A stretch of DNA of 7,365 bases, taken from assembly GCA_900769035.1 (NCBI GenBank), contig CAAGFD010000292.1, positions 1-7,365 on the forward strand, written 5' to 3'. Positions 7,101 to 7,365 of this stretch are shown piece after piece. The notes beneath the pieces were generated by a model, which was not told the DNA's origin, made no database searches, and saw nothing but the letters and a program-made list of their open reading frames with translations. The stretch is from Bacteroidales bacterium. Lineage in GTDB: Bacteria; Bacteroidota; Bacteroidia; Bacteroidales; Paludibacteraceae. The translations under genes were made by a program, and so were the position numbers. The number at the start of each line of letters is the position of its first letter. Position 1 is the stretch's first letter.

Positions 7101-7365
7101 AAGATTACCGTACGTTAAACGAGTTTTATCAGCAAAAAATTCAGCAGATACATATTGTTGGTGAGTATGCAAATTTGATGGTGAAAAATTATGATGCTGC
7201 GTTACAATATGTTCAGGATTATTTCCACATGGATTACAAGCGCTTTATCTCTAAATATTTCAAGGGAGAGCGATGTGAAGAAATCGAACGGAATATTACC
7301 CCTATAAGGTATAACAATTTATTTGGTACCCTTTCTGCTAAACAGAGAGAAATTATTGATAATAA
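4106..7365 (+). CDS. DEDD exonuclease - RecQ-like helicase - (predicted) UvrD-like helicase fusion, C-terminus beyond window
   Basis: A giant DNA-processing enzyme; 1086 residues plus two bases are visible without a stop. Domains in order are as follows. (1) A DnaQ/RNase T-like 3'-5' exonuclease spans about 30-150, with D37/E39 (VDVEV), D87 in GHNIIHHD and D138 in NPVNDCEKAK as the likely metal ligands. (2) A linker of about 150-280 contains the cysteine cluster C255, C261, C265, C268. (3) The RecQ core has Walker A TGGGKS 315-320 (K319), DEAH 417-420 followed by SSWGQDFR, TATA 459-462, and YVQEAGRAGRD 603-613. (4) About 640-1000 is helical, with several winged-helix-like stretches; the classical RecQ Cys4 zinc motif is absent (only C664-C665). 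(5) The visible end FGTLSAKQREIIDN resembles a UvrD/PcrA Q motif (Q1080), implying an SF1 motor to the right, as in large Bacteroidetes RecQ proteins I recall. The start is fixed by an in-frame TAA at 4094-4096 and by the promoter just upstream; there is no Shine-Dalgarno. It is not the housekeeping RecQ. A repair or defence role is inference. Confidence 0.93.
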   Translation, partial: MSVWDKIKESFGKDNTASLWSQKRDVVKNPSCYMFVDVEVGAEDKKIRDIGAVRHDGSVFHSPDKKKFFTFIKDIDFICGHNIIHHDVKYLFEPKFSKNFCFVDTLYLSPLLFPERPYHHLLKDDKLISDQINNPVNDCEKAKVLLMDEVARWNILSNNQQIIYSSLLYKFPEFAGFFDFVQFAYSDIDVHNLEVIIREEYKGLMCEHADLEEFIIKKPCELAYALSLIKTVDYHSITPAWVLKNFPDVEYIIRCLRNKRCSEGCDYCNSQLNIFKSLNCFFGYDAFRTYEGEPLQENAVNAAVDGKSLLAIFPTGGGKSLTFQLPALMAGRAVHGLTVVISPLQSLMKDQVDNLSARGLTDAVTINGLLDPITRAEEIKRVLDGDASILYIAPEMLRSKTIERILMARHVVRFVIDEAHCFSSWGQDFRVDYLYIGKFISQYQKKKNCKSPIPVSCFTATAKQKVIQDIRDYFKQTLNLDFELFASKATRNNLHYSVFHAETDEEKYLKLRSLISLFSCPTIVYVSRTKRTYQLAEKLTRDGYTALPFNGKMDSEDKIKNQECFMNDNVRIIVATSAFGMGVDKKDVGLVVHYDISDSLENYVQEAGRAGRDPSLQAQCFVLYTEGDLDKHFILLNQTKLSISEIQQVWKAIKDMTRQRNRVCCSALEIARTAGWDDSVSDIETRVRTALSALEQSGYLIRGNNVPHVYATGITVNNMDEARKRITESLIFDKSEVDNAIRIIKSLISEKYISKADNAEAESRVDYLADILGIAKKDVVSAVERMRQEGILADSKDISAFLYDDEKTETKAKRILQQYSALEKYLLVHIPDDSLKISYKQLNDDAQNSGINNSTEKKIRTLIYFLKIKEYVSGRNVVANVVSLDRLNDMEHTLKRFEKRLQICHYTLDWLYKLTPDTNNVEKKKLGVQFSVVELLNDIQKYGEDLFGVLKDVQLEDVEEALLYLSKIGALKIEGGFLVLYNAMDITRIKDNKLRYKIEDYRTLNEFYQQKIQQIHIVGEYANLMVKNYDAALQYVQDYFHMDYKRFISKYFKGERCEEIERNITPIRYNNLFGTLSAKQREIIDN

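Noticed and set aside
7363..7365. TAA at the very end of the window as stop codon of the large plus-strand gene
   Set aside because: It is out of frame: the gene reads GAT AAT AA at that point, so the coding region continues past the window.
4106..7365. Calling the large gene recQ
   Set aside because: The length, the N-terminal exonuclease, the missing C-terminal zinc motif and HRDC, and the probable UvrD extension all differ from the housekeeping RecQ.
1..7365. CRISPR arrays, tRNA or rRNA genes, insertion sequences, attachment sites
   Set aside because: No regularly spaced repeats, cloverleaf sequence, transposase motifs or terminal inverted repeats were seen on either strand.

Overview
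The window looks like chromosome of a member of the Bacteroidetes, most likely order Bacteroidales (Bacteroides or Parabacteroides-like). Three things point there. Both promoter candidates in the divergent spacer carry the phylum-specific -7 box TAnnTTTG (TATCTTTG in each case). None of the four start codons has a convincing Shine-Dalgarno sequence; all have A+T-rich leaders. The protein families also fit, especially a membrane-anchored copy of a small Bacteroidales domain of unknown function.

Layout. The left part (1-3714) is on the minus strand and reads leftward as three genes: a membrane-anchored protein of unknown function (3714-2944), a DUF805 membrane protein (2798-2271), and a large PLD-nuclease/SF2-helicase protein (2259 to beyond base 1, 753 residues visible). 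DUF805 and the helicase are only 11 bases apart and are surely co-transcribed. A 145-base spacer separates the first two genes. It holds no intact gene, but it contains a once-interrupted reading frame that may be a decayed coding remnant or an interspersed repeat. The 391-base divergent spacer (3715-4105) carries back-to-back promoter candidates, a degenerate 9-base repeat, and a tandem repeat filling the leader of the right-hand gene.

The right part (4106 to beyond 7365) is a single very large plus-strand gene with 1086 residues visible and no stop. It encodes a DEDD-type 3'-5' exonuclease domain, a cysteine cluster, a complete RecQ-like SF2 helicase core and a run of winged-helix-like segments. 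The window ends just as a UvrD/PcrA-like (SF1) Q motif begins, so the full protein probably carries two helicase motors plus a nuclease.

How they may work together (inference). Two multi-domain helicase-nucleases transcribed divergently, one translationally close to a small membrane protein, is a layout compatible with a DNA-processing or anti-phage locus. It could equally be two unrelated housekeeping-like genes that happen to be neighbours. Nothing in the window proves a shared function. No tRNA, rRNA, CRISPR array, insertion sequence or integrase was seen.
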